NCBI GenBank assembly: GCA_946624065.1
Contig: CAMORT010000025.1
Span: 1-33,317, forward strand
Direction: 5' to 3'
Length of the DNA: 33,317 nt
Source: F23-D06 sp002392325
Lineage (GTDB): Bacteria > Bacteroidota > Bacteroidia > Bacteroidales > WCHB1-69
Both the position numbers and the translations under genes were made by a program. Shown here piece after piece: positions 23,781 to 32,131 of the stretch. The notes beneath the pieces were generated by a model that worked only from the letters and a program-made list of their open reading frames with translations, made no database searches and was not told the DNA's origin. How positions within the stretch are numbered: position 1 is the first letter of the stretch; every line of letters starts with the position of its first letter.

Positions 23781-26153
23781 TTATTTTGGTATCACTAATT
23801 TAGCAAATTTCAGGAGTAGGGTTTTAACGCCCACGGTATCGAAGGCGACCTGTGCTTTGGCATCGGGTCCCGCGCCTTCCACGGAGGTCACATTGCCATA
23901 ACCGAACTTGCCGTGATAGACGCGCACGCCTGGTTGAATCTGGTCATAGGAGGCCAGTGTGCCCACCTGGTCAAGTTGCACCTCCGAGCGTGTTTTCACC
24001 TGCGGTTTCGGCACCGACGGACGGGAAGTCTGCGTGCTCCGGGGCGAGGATGTCCCAAGCGGTTTCAAATTGCCCTTGGCGGACCATGCGCCGGACTTCC
24101 ACCAGCGGTCATCGTCCTTGCGCGCGAAGGCACCACTGCCCTCCGAAGCTTTCTGCGTGATATTCAGGAACTTGTCGGGAATCTCTTCCAAGAAACGGCT
24201 GTCCTCGCAGAATTGCAGCGAGCCGAAACGATAGCGTGTCTGCGCACAGGTCAGCGTCACCATCTTCCGCGCACGGGTCAACGCCACATAAAACAACCGG
24301 CGCTCTTCCTCCATCTCCTGCCGCGAGTTGGCGCATTGCGACGACGGGAACAAGTTCTCTTCCAAACCCGTAATGAACACATAATCAAATTCCAAGCCCT
24401 TGGCCGAGTGGATGGTCATCAACTTCACTTTGTCCTCGTTCTCCTCAGCGCTGTTTTCCTCATCGTCACTCAGCAGGGCGATGGACTCCATAAAGTGGTC
24501 CAGCGACGGGAAATACTCCTCCATGATCTCTCCGGTGGCCTCATTAAAGTTGCTTTCGGGCTCTTTTTCCGTAAAACCTTTCATAGAGTCCAGCAGTTCT
24601 TCCACATGGTCCAAACGCTCCTTCTCGTCCGAATTTTCCTTCAGCACTTTGCCGATACCGGTCTTCAGGACAATCTGTTTGCCCAATTCGTACGCATCTG
24701 TGGTTTGCAGTTGGGCGGCAAAACCCTTGATCATGTCGGCAAACTCCACCAACCGGTTCATGGTCGGGGCATTCACCTCCAGTCCGTATTGTTGGGGCTC
24801 GCTCACCACATCCCAAAAGTGCACGCCGCGCTCGTTGGCGGTGGCGGCCACACGCGAGATGGTGGTGTCGCCCAACCCGCGCATCGGGTAGTTGATGACA
24901 CGGCGTAAGGATTCCTCATCGTAATGGTTGATGGTCAAGCGGAAATAGGCCAGCACATCCTTGATTTCCTTGCGTTTGTAAAACGAAAGACCGCCATAAA
25001 TCTTGTAGGGGATATGGCGTTTCACCATCGCCTCCTCCAGTGTTCTGGATTGGATATTCGTACGGTACAGGATGGCAAACTGGCCGTTGTTGGCGTGTTT
25101 GTTCATCTTGATTTCGAAGATGGCGCTGGCCACGGCATGTGCCTCGTCGTTATCGCTGCCGGCTTTGATAAGGTTTATTTTCGCACCTGCCTCGTTGTCG
25201 GTCCAAACATCCTTCGGCATCTGGTCCTTGTTATGCTTGATAATGGCATTGGCGGCATTCACGATATTCTGGGTGGAGCGGTAATTTTGCTCCAACTTGA
25301 AAATCAAAGCATTGGGATAGTCTCGGCGGAAATTGAGGATATTCTGGATATCGGCGCCACGGAAGCCATAAATGCTTTGGGCATCGTCGCCCACCACGCA
25401 GATATTTTGGTTCTGTGCCGCCAACTTCTTGATAATGAGATATTGGGCAAAATTAGTATCCTGATACTCATCCACCAAAATGTAGTTGAAGCGGTTTTGA
25501 TATTTGTAGAGCATTTCCGGAAAGTCGCGCAGGAGCACATTCATATAGTAGAGCAGATCGTCAAAATCCATCGCGTCAGCATTTTTCAGCCGGAGGTTGT
25601 ATTTGGCGAAGATTTCAGAAATGAGCGGTTTGCCGGCCATACGGTCGGCGGACATAATCTCCGGATTGTTGGCATATTCTTGTGGCGACAACAGATTGGA
25701 TTTCGCCATGGAGATGCGGTTGAGCACAAAGTTGGGTGAGTATATTTTCGGATCCAGGTTCATGTCCTTGACGATGTTCTTGATCAGGGACTTGGAGTCG
25801 TCGGTGTCGTAAACGGTAAGGTTATGGGTATAGCCGAGTTTATCGCCCTCGGCGCGCAGAATGCGGTAAAACACAGAGTGGAAAGTGCCCATGGTCACGG
25901 CCTTGGCCACATCGCCGCCCACGAGGTTGACGATACGGGCGCGCATCTCCGCCGCCGCCTTGTTGGTGAAGGTGAGGGCCAGAACCCGATAGGGGTTCAC
26001 GCCGCGCGCCAGCATATAGGCGATGCGGTAGGTGAGCACACGCGTCTTGCCCGAACCCGCGCCCGCAATCACCATGACAGGTCCATCCACCTGTTTTACA
26101 GCCAGTTGCTGCTGGTCATTCAATTGGGATAATATAGTTTCCTCGGGATTCAT
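23781..26153 (-). CDS. UvrD/PcrA-type ATP-dependent DNA helicase
   Basis: 790 residues, a superfamily 1A 3'-5' helicase. The sequence has a Q-motif (LNDQQQLAV), Walker A AGAGSGKT (30-37), motif Ia (LTFTNKAAAEMR), motif II (VDEYQDTN) and motif III (GDDAQSIYGFRGA). Motif IV (EQNYRST), motif V (MTIHSAKGLEFDYVFI) and motif VI (LFYVALTRAR) complete the set. A basic linker and a small C-terminal Tudor-like domain (VYHGKFGYGNV) match PcrA and UvrD. Roles are in mismatch and excision repair and in clearing replication or transcription conflicts. UvrD and PcrA cannot be separated by name here. It is first in the helicase-GSCFA pair. Confidence 0.94.
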   Translation of the reverse strand: MNPEETILSQLNDQQQLAVKQVDGPVMVIAGAGSGKTRVLTYRIAYMLARGVNPYRVLALTFTNKAAAEMRARIVNLVGGDVAKAVTMGTFHSVFYRILRAEGDKLGYTHNLTVYDTDDSKSLIKNIVKDMNLDPKIYSPNFVLNRISMAKSNLLSPQEYANNPEIMSADRMAGKPLISEIFAKYNLRLKNADAMDFDDLLYYMNVLLRDFPEMLYKYQNRFNYILVDEYQDTNFAQYLIIKKLAAQNQNICVVGDDAQSIYGFRGADIQNILNFRRDYPNALIFKLEQNYRSTQNIVNAANAIIKHNKDQMPKDVWTDNEAGAKINLIKAGSDNDEAHAVASAIFEIKMNKHANNGQFAILYRTNIQSRTLEEAMVKRHIPYKIYGGLSFYKRKEIKDVLAYFRLTINHYDEESLRRVINYPMRGLGDTTISRVAATANERGVHFWDVVSEPQQYGLEVNAPTMNRLVEFADMIKGFAAQLQTTDAYELGKQIVLKTGIGKVLKENSDEKERLDHVEELLDSMKGFTEKEPESNFNEATGEIMEEYFPSLDHFMESIALLSDDEENSAEENEDKVKLMTIHSAKGLEFDYVFITGLEENLFPSSQCANSRQEMEEERRLFYVALTRARKMVTLTCAQTRYRFGSLQFCEDSRFLEEIPDKFLNITQKASEGSGAFARKDDDRWWKSGAWSAKGNLKPLGTSSPRSTQTSRPSVPKPQVKTRSEVQLDQVGTLASYDQIQPGVRVYHGKFGYGNVTSVEGAGPDAKAQVAFDTVGVKTLLLKFAKLVIPK

Positions 26154-26172
26154 TTCGTTTTGTTTGAGATTG

Positions 26173-26180
26173 CAAAAGTA
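26173..26180 (-). promoter_or_regulatory. -7 element for the helicase gene
   Basis: The minus strand reads TACTTTTG, an exact TAnnTTTG, 19 nt before the helicase ATG. No convincing -33 element was found. Confidence 0.6.
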
Positions 26181-26259
26181 CTATTTTTTTCGGTATTTAT
26201 TTGTTAATATTTTGTTAATAAATTTATTCTTAAAATTTTAATACACAGAAAAATTTTGT

Positions 26260-26267
26260 TATTTTTG
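26260..26267 (+). promoter_or_regulatory. Candidate distal -7 element upstream of aspS
   Basis: TATTTTTG followed by CGGCG lies 160 nt before the aspS ATG. It matches the consensus and would start a transcript running through the 26284-26374 inverted repeat. There is no clear -33. Confidence 0.5.
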
Positions 26268-26283
26268 CGGCGTGTTTCGTGAG

Positions 26284-26374
26284 CAGGTAACCGCTGTCCC
26301 ACCTATTTCTTCCATGAAAGCACATTTCCCACCTCTTTAATTTGGCAATTACTCATTATTTTTCCGGTTACCTG
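26284..26374 (+). other. Long-range inverted repeat between two promoters (candidate structured RNA)
   Basis: CAGGTAACCG (26284-26293) and CGGTTACCTG (26365-26374) are perfect 10-bp inverted repeats separated by 71 nt. Pairing can extend outward with a 2-nt bulge (AGC with GCT). The inner segment has two similar pieces, GTCCCACCTATTT and TTCCCACCTCTTT. The segment lies between two TAnnTTTG elements. It could be a small RNA, an aspS leader or a MITE-like remnant. The rest of the 274-bp helicase-aspS gap is AT-rich with no credible ORF. Confidence 0.4.
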
Positions 26375-26398
26375 TGCTTATTTGGGAAGTATTTTTTG

Positions 26399-26406
26399 TA
26401 TTTTTG
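26399..26406 (+). promoter_or_regulatory. Proximal -7 element for the aspS operon
   Basis: TATTTTTG followed by CGCC lies 21 nt before the aspS ATG, an exact consensus match. A TTTG at 26381 is only 14 nt upstream, too close for a standard -33. Confidence 0.7.
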
Positions 26407-26427
26407 CGCCTCTAAAATAATAAAGTA

Positions 26428-28188
26428 ATGTTAAGAACACATAATTGCGGCGAACTCACTATCGCCAACGTTTCCCAGACCGTCACATTGTGCGGTTGGA
26501 TTCAGAAAGTGCGCCATTTGGGCGGCATGATTTTCATTGATTTGCGCGACCGTTACGGCATCACGCAGTTGGCCTTCAACCACGAACAGCGCCCCGAACT
26601 CTGCGAAAAGGTGGAGAAAATGGGCCGCGAGTGGGTCATTCAGGCCACCGGCGCCGTCATTGAACGCTATAGCAAGAACAAAAACATCCCTACCGGCGAC
26701 ATTGAGATCGATGTGACCGAAGTCAACGTGCTCAATGAATCCGCCGTGCCCCCGTTCACCATCGAGGATGTGTCTGACGGCGGCGACGAACTTCGGATGA
26801 AATACCGTTACTTGGACATCCGTCGCAATCCGGTGAAAAACAACCTTATTTTCCGCCACAAACTGGGCTTGGAAATCCGCAAATATCTCAGCGAGCACGG
26901 ATTCTTGGAGATTGAAACCCCGTTCCTGGTAAACAGCACTCCCGAAGGCGCGCGCGACTTTCTGGTGCCCTCCCGCATGAACCAGGGCGAGTTCTACGCC
27001 CTGCCGCAGTCACCGCAAACGCTGAAACAACTGCTGATGATTGCCGGCATGGACCGCTATTTCCAGATTGTGCGCTGCTTCCGCGATGAGGACCTGCGCG
27101 CCGACCGCCAACCCGAATTCACCCAAATCGACTGCGAGATGTCCTTCATCGAACAAGAGGACATTCTCAACATTTTCGAAGGGTTGGTAAAACACATCTT
27201 CAAGACTTTCAAAAACATAGATATCGACACTGTAGAACGCATCACATGGGCTGACGCTATGAAATACTACGGTTCCGACAAACCGGATGCCCGTTTTGGA
27301 ATGCGTTTCGTGGAACTCAATGACCTGCTTCAGCACAAGGATTTCAAGGTTTTCAATGAGGCGGAACTGGTGGCCGGTATCAAAGTTGACGGATGCGGCA
27401 ATTACTCCCGCAAGCAGCTTGACCAATTGGTGGAGTTTGTGAAAAGTCCGCAAGTGGGCGCAGGCGGTTTAGTCTATATCCTGTGCAACGCTGACGGCAC
27501 ATTCAAATCCTCCGTGGACAAGTTCTACGACCAGAACGATTTGAAGGCGGTGGCCGAACGCTGTGAAGCGAAACCCGGCGACCTTATCCTCATCATGTCA
27601 GGCAAGGCCATGAAGACGCGCACCCAACTGGGCACGCTCCGTCTGGAAATGGGCAATCGTCTCGGTTTGCGCAAAGCCGGCGAATACAAAGTGCTGTGGG
27701 TCATTGACTTCCCGTTGTTGGAATGGGATGAGGAGACCCAACGCTTCTACGCCATGCACCACCCGTTCACGGCCCCGAAGCCGGAGCACGAAAGCATGTT
27801 GGAGAGCAACCCTGGTGCGGTGAACGCCAACGCCTACGACTTAGTCATCAACGGTTCCGAAATCGGCGGCGGCTCCATCCGTATTCACGATCCGGAATTG
27901 CAAAAGCGCATGTTCAAAGCCCTGAATTTCAGCGAAGAACAAGCGCAGAGCCAGTTTGGATTCCTCATTGACGCCTTCAAGTATGGTGCTCCGCCGCACG
28001 GTGGCATCGCCTTCGGCTTCGACCGTATGTGCGCCGTGCTGTCCGACTGCGACACCATTCGCGACTTCATCGCTTTCCCGAAGAACAACGCTGGCCGCGA
28101 CACCATGCTGCCCGCACCTACTCCGGTGAGCGAAGCCCAATTAGACGAATTAAACATCCAATTAAAAAACCCCGTTAATGGAAAATAA
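26428..28188 (+). CDS. aspS: Aspartate-tRNA ligase
   Basis: 586 residues of the bacterial type. The N-terminal OB fold binds the anticodon (VTLCGWIQKVRHLGGMIFIDLRDRYG). The class II core has the motif 1 region (FLEIETPFLVNSTPEGARDFLVPSR), motif 2 (FRDEDLRADRQPEFTQID) and the GAD insertion domain (about 285-420). Motif 3 is GIAFGFDRM. It charges tRNA-Asp. The Wzz-like gene starts inside its last codons (11-bp overlap), so the envelope genes are translated from the same mRNA. Confidence 0.97.
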   Translation: MLRTHNCGELTIANVSQTVTLCGWIQKVRHLGGMIFIDLRDRYGITQLAFNHEQRPELCEKVEKMGREWVIQATGAVIERYSKNKNIPTGDIEIDVTEVNVLNESAVPPFTIEDVSDGGDELRMKYRYLDIRRNPVKNNLIFRHKLGLEIRKYLSEHGFLEIETPFLVNSTPEGARDFLVPSRMNQGEFYALPQSPQTLKQLLMIAGMDRYFQIVRCFRDEDLRADRQPEFTQIDCEMSFIEQEDILNIFEGLVKHIFKTFKNIDIDTVERITWADAMKYYGSDKPDARFGMRFVELNDLLQHKDFKVFNEAELVAGIKVDGCGNYSRKQLDQLVEFVKSPQVGAGGLVYILCNADGTFKSSVDKFYDQNDLKAVAERCEAKPGDLILIMSGKAMKTRTQLGTLRLEMGNRLGLRKAGEYKVLWVIDFPLLEWDEETQRFYAMHHPFTAPKPEHESMLESNPGAVNANAYDLVINGSEIGGGSIRIHDPELQKRMFKALNFSEEQAQSQFGFLIDAFKYGAPPHGGIAFGFDRMCAVLSDCDTIRDFIAFPKNNAGRDTMLPAPTPVSEAQLDELNIQLKNPVNGK

Positions 28189-29206
28189 CAACCAATACAA
28201 CTCCTTCAGTTTGATGAAGTTCTTGTGGGGCAAGCGCAAATGGCTGATTTTCATCTGCGCCATCACCTTTGTGGTCTCCCTTGTCTGCTCTTTCCTCATC
28301 AAGCCCAAATACAAATCCTCGGCCATCATCTACGCACCGCGCACCAACTCCATGGCCAAGATCCTGTTGAACGAGGAAAACTACAACGAGCGCCTCGACA
28401 TCAAGGCATACGCCACGGAAGAGGAGACCGAACAGATGATGCAACTATTGGAATCGCGAGAAATCAAGGATTCTTTGATAAAGATGCACAATCTGGCCGA
28501 GCATTATGATCTGAAAACGGACTCCAAGGGCTGGTACACCAAGATCCTGAAGATCATGGGCAGCAACATTGAAATCAAGCGCACCAGCTACGGCGCCATA
28601 TCCATTTCCGTAAAGGATGAGGATCCCGCTTTGGCTTGCGACATCACCAACGACATCCTGCGCTTGCTGGACACCATCAAGAACCGCACGGAGCACGAGC
28701 GTGCCGCGGCTGCCTACGAAGCCCTTTGCAACCAATTGGATTCCATTGACCAAGCTGTGCGCCGCATTGACGACTCCATCCGCATTTGTATGGACAGCGG
28801 CGTGTTTGATGTGGAAAGACAATCCGAGCGTGTCATGCAGCAATATGCCATCGCCGTGGCGCAAGGCAACGCCGCCGCCATCAGCCGGCTGAACAAAGAG
28901 CAGGAAAAACTGGCCGTATGGGGACCTCGGCTCTACGCCCTGCAGAACATGCAGTTCTCTTTCCTCAAATACCAGGCTCTCTGCAAACAAAAAATGCTGG
29001 ATGCCCAACTCGACATGCAAGGTTCCATGCCTGTCAAGTTCGTGGTGGAACGCCCTATCGTGGCCGACAAGAAATGCTACCCAAAACGCTCTCTTATCGT
29101 GCTCATCTCCACCCTTTCCGTGCTGATTCTTTCCATTTTCGTGCTTTTAATGATCGACAAAATTGAAGAAAAACCTTCCGGAAAAGCTGAAGAACCTGTT
29201 GAATAG
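28178..29206 (+). CDS. Wzz/polysaccharide chain-length determinant-like protein
   Basis: 342 residues with the co-polymerase layout. Membrane helix 1 is at about 22-41, ending in PKYKSSAIIYAPR. A periplasmic, largely helical coiled domain (about 45-300) follows. The pre-membrane segment VVERPIVADKKCYPKRS is the usual proline/basic signature before helix 2 at about 306-326. A short acidic tail ends the protein. No tyrosine-kinase domain is present. It is predicted to set the length of a polymer made with the adjacent Wzy/WaaL-like protein. It overlaps aspS by 11 bp and the next gene by 44 bp if the longer start is used. Confidence 0.85.
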   Translation: MENNNQYNSFSLMKFLWGKRKWLIFICAITFVVSLVCSFLIKPKYKSSAIIYAPRTNSMAKILLNEENYNERLDIKAYATEEETEQMMQLLESREIKDSLIKMHNLAEHYDLKTDSKGWYTKILKIMGSNIEIKRTSYGAISISVKDEDPALACDITNDILRLLDTIKNRTEHERAAAAYEALCNQLDSIDQAVRRIDDSIRICMDSGVFDVERQSERVMQQYAIAVAQGNAAAISRLNKEQEKLAVWGPRLYALQNMQFSFLKYQALCKQKMLDAQLDMQGSMPVKFVVERPIVADKKCYPKRSLIVLISTLSVLILSIFVLLMIDKIEEKPSGKAEEPVE

Positions 29207-30737
29207 ACTTTCCCTGAAGCAGTGGCTGACAATTGGCTTCTGCATTCTGATTGTCATCATCAACGCTTACGCCGTTCTGAAAGAACAACCCATTGTTCCG
29301 CTTCTGACCGGCGCCGCATTCTTGGTTTATCTTCTGCTCTTCCGCCTCGATCTGATGATTTACCTTATGGCGCTATGCACGCCATTTTCCGTCATCCTGG
29401 AAAACAAGGATATACATCTCGGATTGTCCTTACCGGCGGAAATCATCATGATTGCCCTGACTCTGCTCTTCCTATGCCGCATACTATATGATCTGCACTT
29501 GGATCGGAAATTGGTGACACACCCCATATCCATTGCCCTTTTCGTCTATCTGGGATGGATGTTATTTACAGTGATTACCAGCGAGTTACCTGTTGTATCC
29601 ATCAAATTCTGGCTCTCTAAGATATGGTTCACCACTTCCTGTTATTGGGTGTTGATTCAGTTTGTAAAAAACGACATGACTAAGGCGGTGCGCTATTTCA
29701 ACTGCTATGCGGTGGCCTTGGCCGTGGTGGTTGTCATCACTACCTACAAACACTCCCTAACCGGCTTTGATGATTTTCACGGTCATTGGATTATGAGTCC
29801 TTTCTACAACGACCACACGGCCTACGGCGCGATATTGGCGTTTTTCCTGCCTATCACCGCCTGCTGTTTCTTTCTGCCCGACAACACCACTAAAAAGAAA
29901 ATCTTCTACGCCATTTTGACGGTTATTCTGACCATCGGCTTCTATTTGTCGTTCAGCCGGGCGGCGTGGATCAGCTTGGTGGTAGCCATCGGTGTGCTCA
30001 TCGTGCTCAAATTGCGTATCAAACTATCGTGGTTGGTAGCTGGCGGACTGATTGTCGGGACATTCCTCTATTTTTCCGCTGAGGAGATTCTTTACAAAAT
30101 GAGTCGTAACAATCAAGACGCTTCCGGTAATTTGACAGAGCAGTTGCAGTCGATATCCAACATCAGCACCGACGCCTCCAATGTGGAACGCCTGAACCGC
30201 TGGAACTCCGCCTTCGGGATGATCCGCGAACGCCCGTTGACAGGCTGGGGGCCTGGAACCTACCAATTTGTCTATGCGCCTTTCCAGAAGAGCCAGTTCA
30301 AGACCATCATCACCACTGACTTTGGCGACGGAGGCAACGCGCACAGCGAGTACATCGGCCCGTGCGCCGAGACGGGATTTCCCGGACTGCTTACAGTGCT
30401 TGCCCTGGTTTTCGTCAGCTTGTTCACCGGCATACGCACCTACAACCACAGCCATGACAAAACCAACCGTTTGCTGGCCTTGATGATGACGCTGGCATTG
30501 GTCACCTATTTTGTGCACGGTTTCCTCAACAATTTTTTGGACACTGACAAACTCTCGTTGCCCTTCTGGGGCGCGTTTGCCGTCATTATGCTGACAAACC
30601 TGAGGATGAAGGAGGAACAAAGGGTGCATGTGGTGAATGGGGAGCAAGGGGTAAATGAGGTACATGGGGTGAAAGAGGAACAAGGGATAAATGGGGTGTA
30701 TGAGATGAAAGAGGAGGTGGAAAATGCGCGACCGTAA
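29163..30737 (+). CDS. O-antigen ligase/polymerase-like (Wzy_C) membrane protein with repeat-encoded tail
   Basis: 524 residues. No ATG is available near the start: a TTG at 29163 (MKKNLPEKL) or a TTG at 29199 are the options, overlapping the Wzz-like gene by 44 or 8 bp. About ten to twelve membrane helices are seen. Family landmarks are FYNDHTAYGAILAFFLP, FYLSFSRAAWISL, a large periplasmic loop with LTGWGPGTYQF, and NAHSEYIGPCAETGFPGLL. The polymerase or ligase role joins glycan repeat units or transfers them to lipid A or protein. The last 43 residues, after TNLR, are a soluble tail built of tripeptides such as VNG, EQG, VNE and VHG. That tail is encoded by a 9-bp DNA repeat and is not part of the family fold. 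Confidence 0.86.
   Translation: MKKNLPEKLKNLLNRLSLKQWLTIGFCILIVIINAYAVLKEQPIVPLLTGAAFLVYLLLFRLDLMIYLMALCTPFSVILENKDIHLGLSLPAEIIMIALTLLFLCRILYDLHLDRKLVTHPISIALFVYLGWMLFTVITSELPVVSIKFWLSKIWFTTSCYWVLIQFVKNDMTKAVRYFNCYAVALAVVVVITTYKHSLTGFDDFHGHWIMSPFYNDHTAYGAILAFFLPITACCFFLPDNTTKKKIFYAILTVILTIGFYLSFSRAAWISLVVAIGVLIVLKLRIKLSWLVAGGLIVGTFLYFSAEEILYKMSRNNQDASGNLTEQLQSISNISTDASNVERLNRWNSAFGMIRERPLTGWGPGTYQFVYAPFQKSQFKTIITTDFGDGGNAHSEYIGPCAETGFPGLLTVLALVFVSLFTGIRTYNHSHDKTNRLLALMMTLALVTYFVHGFLNNFLDTDKLSLPFWGAFAVIMLTNLRMKEEQRVHVVNGEQGVNEVHGVKEEQGINGVYEMKEEVENARP
30606..30713 (+). repeat. Coding nonamer array, 12 units, consensus GTGAATGGG
   Basis: Twelve contiguous 9-bp units in perfect phase with the reading frame: ATGAAGGAG, GAACAAAGG, GTGCATGTG, GTGAATGGG, GAGCAAGGG, GTAAATGAG, GTACATGGG, GTGAAAGAG, GAACAAGGG, ATAAATGGG, GTGTATGAG, ATGAAAGAG. 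It encodes the tripeptide tail of the ligase-like protein and ends 10 bp before the eamA start. The same family appears outside genes at 31602-31689 and, inverted, at 32132-32185. Confidence 0.88.
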
Positions 30738-31605
30738 GCTAATCGGAACCCTGGCTGGCATTGCCGCCGCTGTCTGCTACGGCACCAATCCTTTAGGCGC
30801 TTTAAAACTGTATGCGGAAGGCATGCAAACCAACAGTGTGCTGTTTTACCGCTTCGGACTGGCATGGGTTATCATCGCCGTCGTCATGTTCTTCCGTAAG
30901 GAGTCGCTGAAAGTCACCCGACAGGAATTCACCGCACTGACAGGATTGGGACTGCTTTTTATTGTATCTTCTTTAACCCTCTACTTAAGTTTCCACTATA
31001 TGGCCGCGGGCGTGGCCTCCACCATATTGTTCACCTATCCGGTGATGACGGCCGTGATTATGGCGGTGTTTTTCCGAGAGCGCATTACATGGACCACAGT
31101 TGTGTCACTGGCATTGTCGGGAGCAGGCGTGGTTTTGCTCTATTGGAGTGACAGCGCTGGCACATTATCGACTATCGGTGTGATTCTGGTGCTGGCTTCG
31201 GCGCTCTCGTATGCCTTATATATAATATTGGTCAACCGGAGCAACCTGCAGATGTCCTCCTTCAAAATCAACTTCTATGTGCTCCTCTACTGCACACTCG
31301 GTATGGTGGTGTACTCCTTAATTGCGGGTCTGCCGCTCACGCTACCGCAAAACGCCACCAGTTGGTTCTATGTGGGTTGGCTAGCCGTGGTGCCCGCCAT
31401 CTTCGCCCTGGTGCTGATGGTGTATGCCGCCAAATATGTGGGTTCCACTGCCACCGCCATTTTGGGTGCCCTGGAGCCGCTCACCGCCGTGCTCATCGGC
31501 ATTTTCGTCTTTAGTGAGCCCTTCACCCTCAATCTCGCCATCGGTATCGCCCTGATTTTAGGAGCGGTGATAATCATTGCGAAGGGGAAAGGTGCAAGGG
31601 AGTGA
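30724..31605 (+). CDS. EamA/DMT-superfamily transporter
   Basis: 293 residues with ten membrane helices in two EamA repeats (about 5-140 and 150-290). Typical landmarks are AAVCYGTNPLG in helix 1, LYLSFHYMAAGVASTILFTYPVMTA, and in the second half YVGSTATAILGALEPLTAV. The substrate is not predictable; drug/metabolite exporters and nucleotide-sugar or amino-acid carriers share this fold. Its ATG lies inside the end of the ligase-like gene (14-bp overlap). The C-terminus (AKGKGARE) runs into the next nonamer array. Confidence 0.9.
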   Translation: MRDRKLIGTLAGIAAAVCYGTNPLGALKLYAEGMQTNSVLFYRFGLAWVIIAVVMFFRKESLKVTRQEFTALTGLGLLFIVSSLTLYLSFHYMAAGVASTILFTYPVMTAVIMAVFFRERITWTTVVSLALSGAGVVLLYWSDSAGTLSTIGVILVLASALSYALYIILVNRSNLQMSSFKINFYVLLYCTLGMVVYSLIAGLPLTLPQNATSWFYVGWLAVVPAIFALVLMVYAAKYVGSTATAILGALEPLTAVLIGIFVFSEPFTLNLAIGIALILGAVIIIAKGKGARE

Positions 31606-31689
31606 AATGGATGCAGGAGGTGAATGGGGTGAATGGGGTGAATGGGGGAAAGGGTACATGGGATGAATGAGGTACACGGTGCACGGGGA
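31602..31689 (+). repeat. Nonamer array after eamA (GTGAATGGG family)
   Basis: Units are GTGAAATGG, ATGCAGGAG, then GTGAATGGG three times in tandem (31620-31646). A shortened unit follows, then GTACATGGG, ATGAATGAG, GTACACGGT and GCACGGGGA. It overlaps the eamA stop codon and is noncoding beyond it. The consensus and strand are those of the coding array at 30606-30713. Confidence 0.85.
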
Positions 31690-31720
31690 AAAGTAATGCA
31701 ATAAAATACAATGGAATTCG

Positions 31721-31750
31721 TTGATTGAGACAAAACAACTTATAATTTTA
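31721..31750 (+). promoter_or_regulatory. Candidate promoter of the four-helix-bundle gene
   Basis: TTG (31721), 19 nt, then TAATTTTA (31743-31750), one base off TAnnTTTG. The ATG follows only 6 nt later, so the transcript would have almost no leader. Confidence 0.45.
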
Positions 31751-31756
31751 GCAACT

Positions 31757-32125
31757 ATGAATAACAAATTTGAAGATTTAAATGTTTGGAAGAACAGTTT
31801 TAATTTAACCATTGACATTTATGAGAATTTAAAAGAGTGTCGAGATTATGGGTTCAAAGATCAGATTCAGCGGGCAGCGGTTTCCATTCTATCCAACATT
31901 GCAGAAGGTTTTGAAAGAAATCGTCCCAAAGAAATCGTCCAGTTTTTATATATTGCAAAAGGATCCTGTGGCGAAGTGCGGGCACAATTGCATCTAGCCA
32001 AAGCCTTAGGATACATTCCTTCTGATATTGCAAACACGTTTATTCAACAATCTGCCAAATTATCAGCTCAATTATATAATCTCATACAATACCGCCAATT
32101 ACACCAGCCTATCCACTCCTCATAA
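31757..32125 (+). CDS. Four-helix-bundle protein of the 23S rRNA intervening-sequence (IVS/S23) family
   Basis: 122 residues from the ATG at 31757 (MNNKFEDLNVWKNSF); 12 codons further upstream are open but would cross the promoter. Family marks are the W at position 11, DQIQRAAVSILSNIAEGFER (conserved second helix) and FLYIAKGSCGEVRAQL. Members are small, mostly basic bundles, first seen in 23S rRNA intervening sequences and also found free in Bacteroidota genomes. They are related in fold to the Avd protein of diversity-generating retroelements. No biochemical role is settled. The gene is about 35% GC by hand count (31741-32100), far below its neighbours. It lies between oppositely oriented nonamer arrays, which suggests acquisition. 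Confidence 0.9.
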   Translation: MNNKFEDLNVWKNSFNLTIDIYENLKECRDYGFKDQIQRAAVSILSNIAEGFERNRPKEIVQFLYIAKGSCGEVRAQLHLAKALGYIPSDIANTFIQQSAKLSAQLYNLIQYRQLHQPIHSS

Positions 32126-32131
32126 TTCCCC

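Noticed and set aside
26260..26427. T-box or other known riboswitch before aspS
   Set aside because: No specifier loop, antiterminator bulge or terminator is recognisable, and T-boxes are not typical of Bacteroidota. Only an inverted repeat is visible.
31368..31818. Pro/His/Ile-rich minus-strand ORFs over the nonamer arrays
   Set aside because: They are translations of the repeat in antisense and match no plausible protein.
31757..32125. Diversity-generating retroelement, because the IVS-family protein resembles Avd
   Set aside because: No reverse transcriptase, template repeat or variable repeat is seen nearby.
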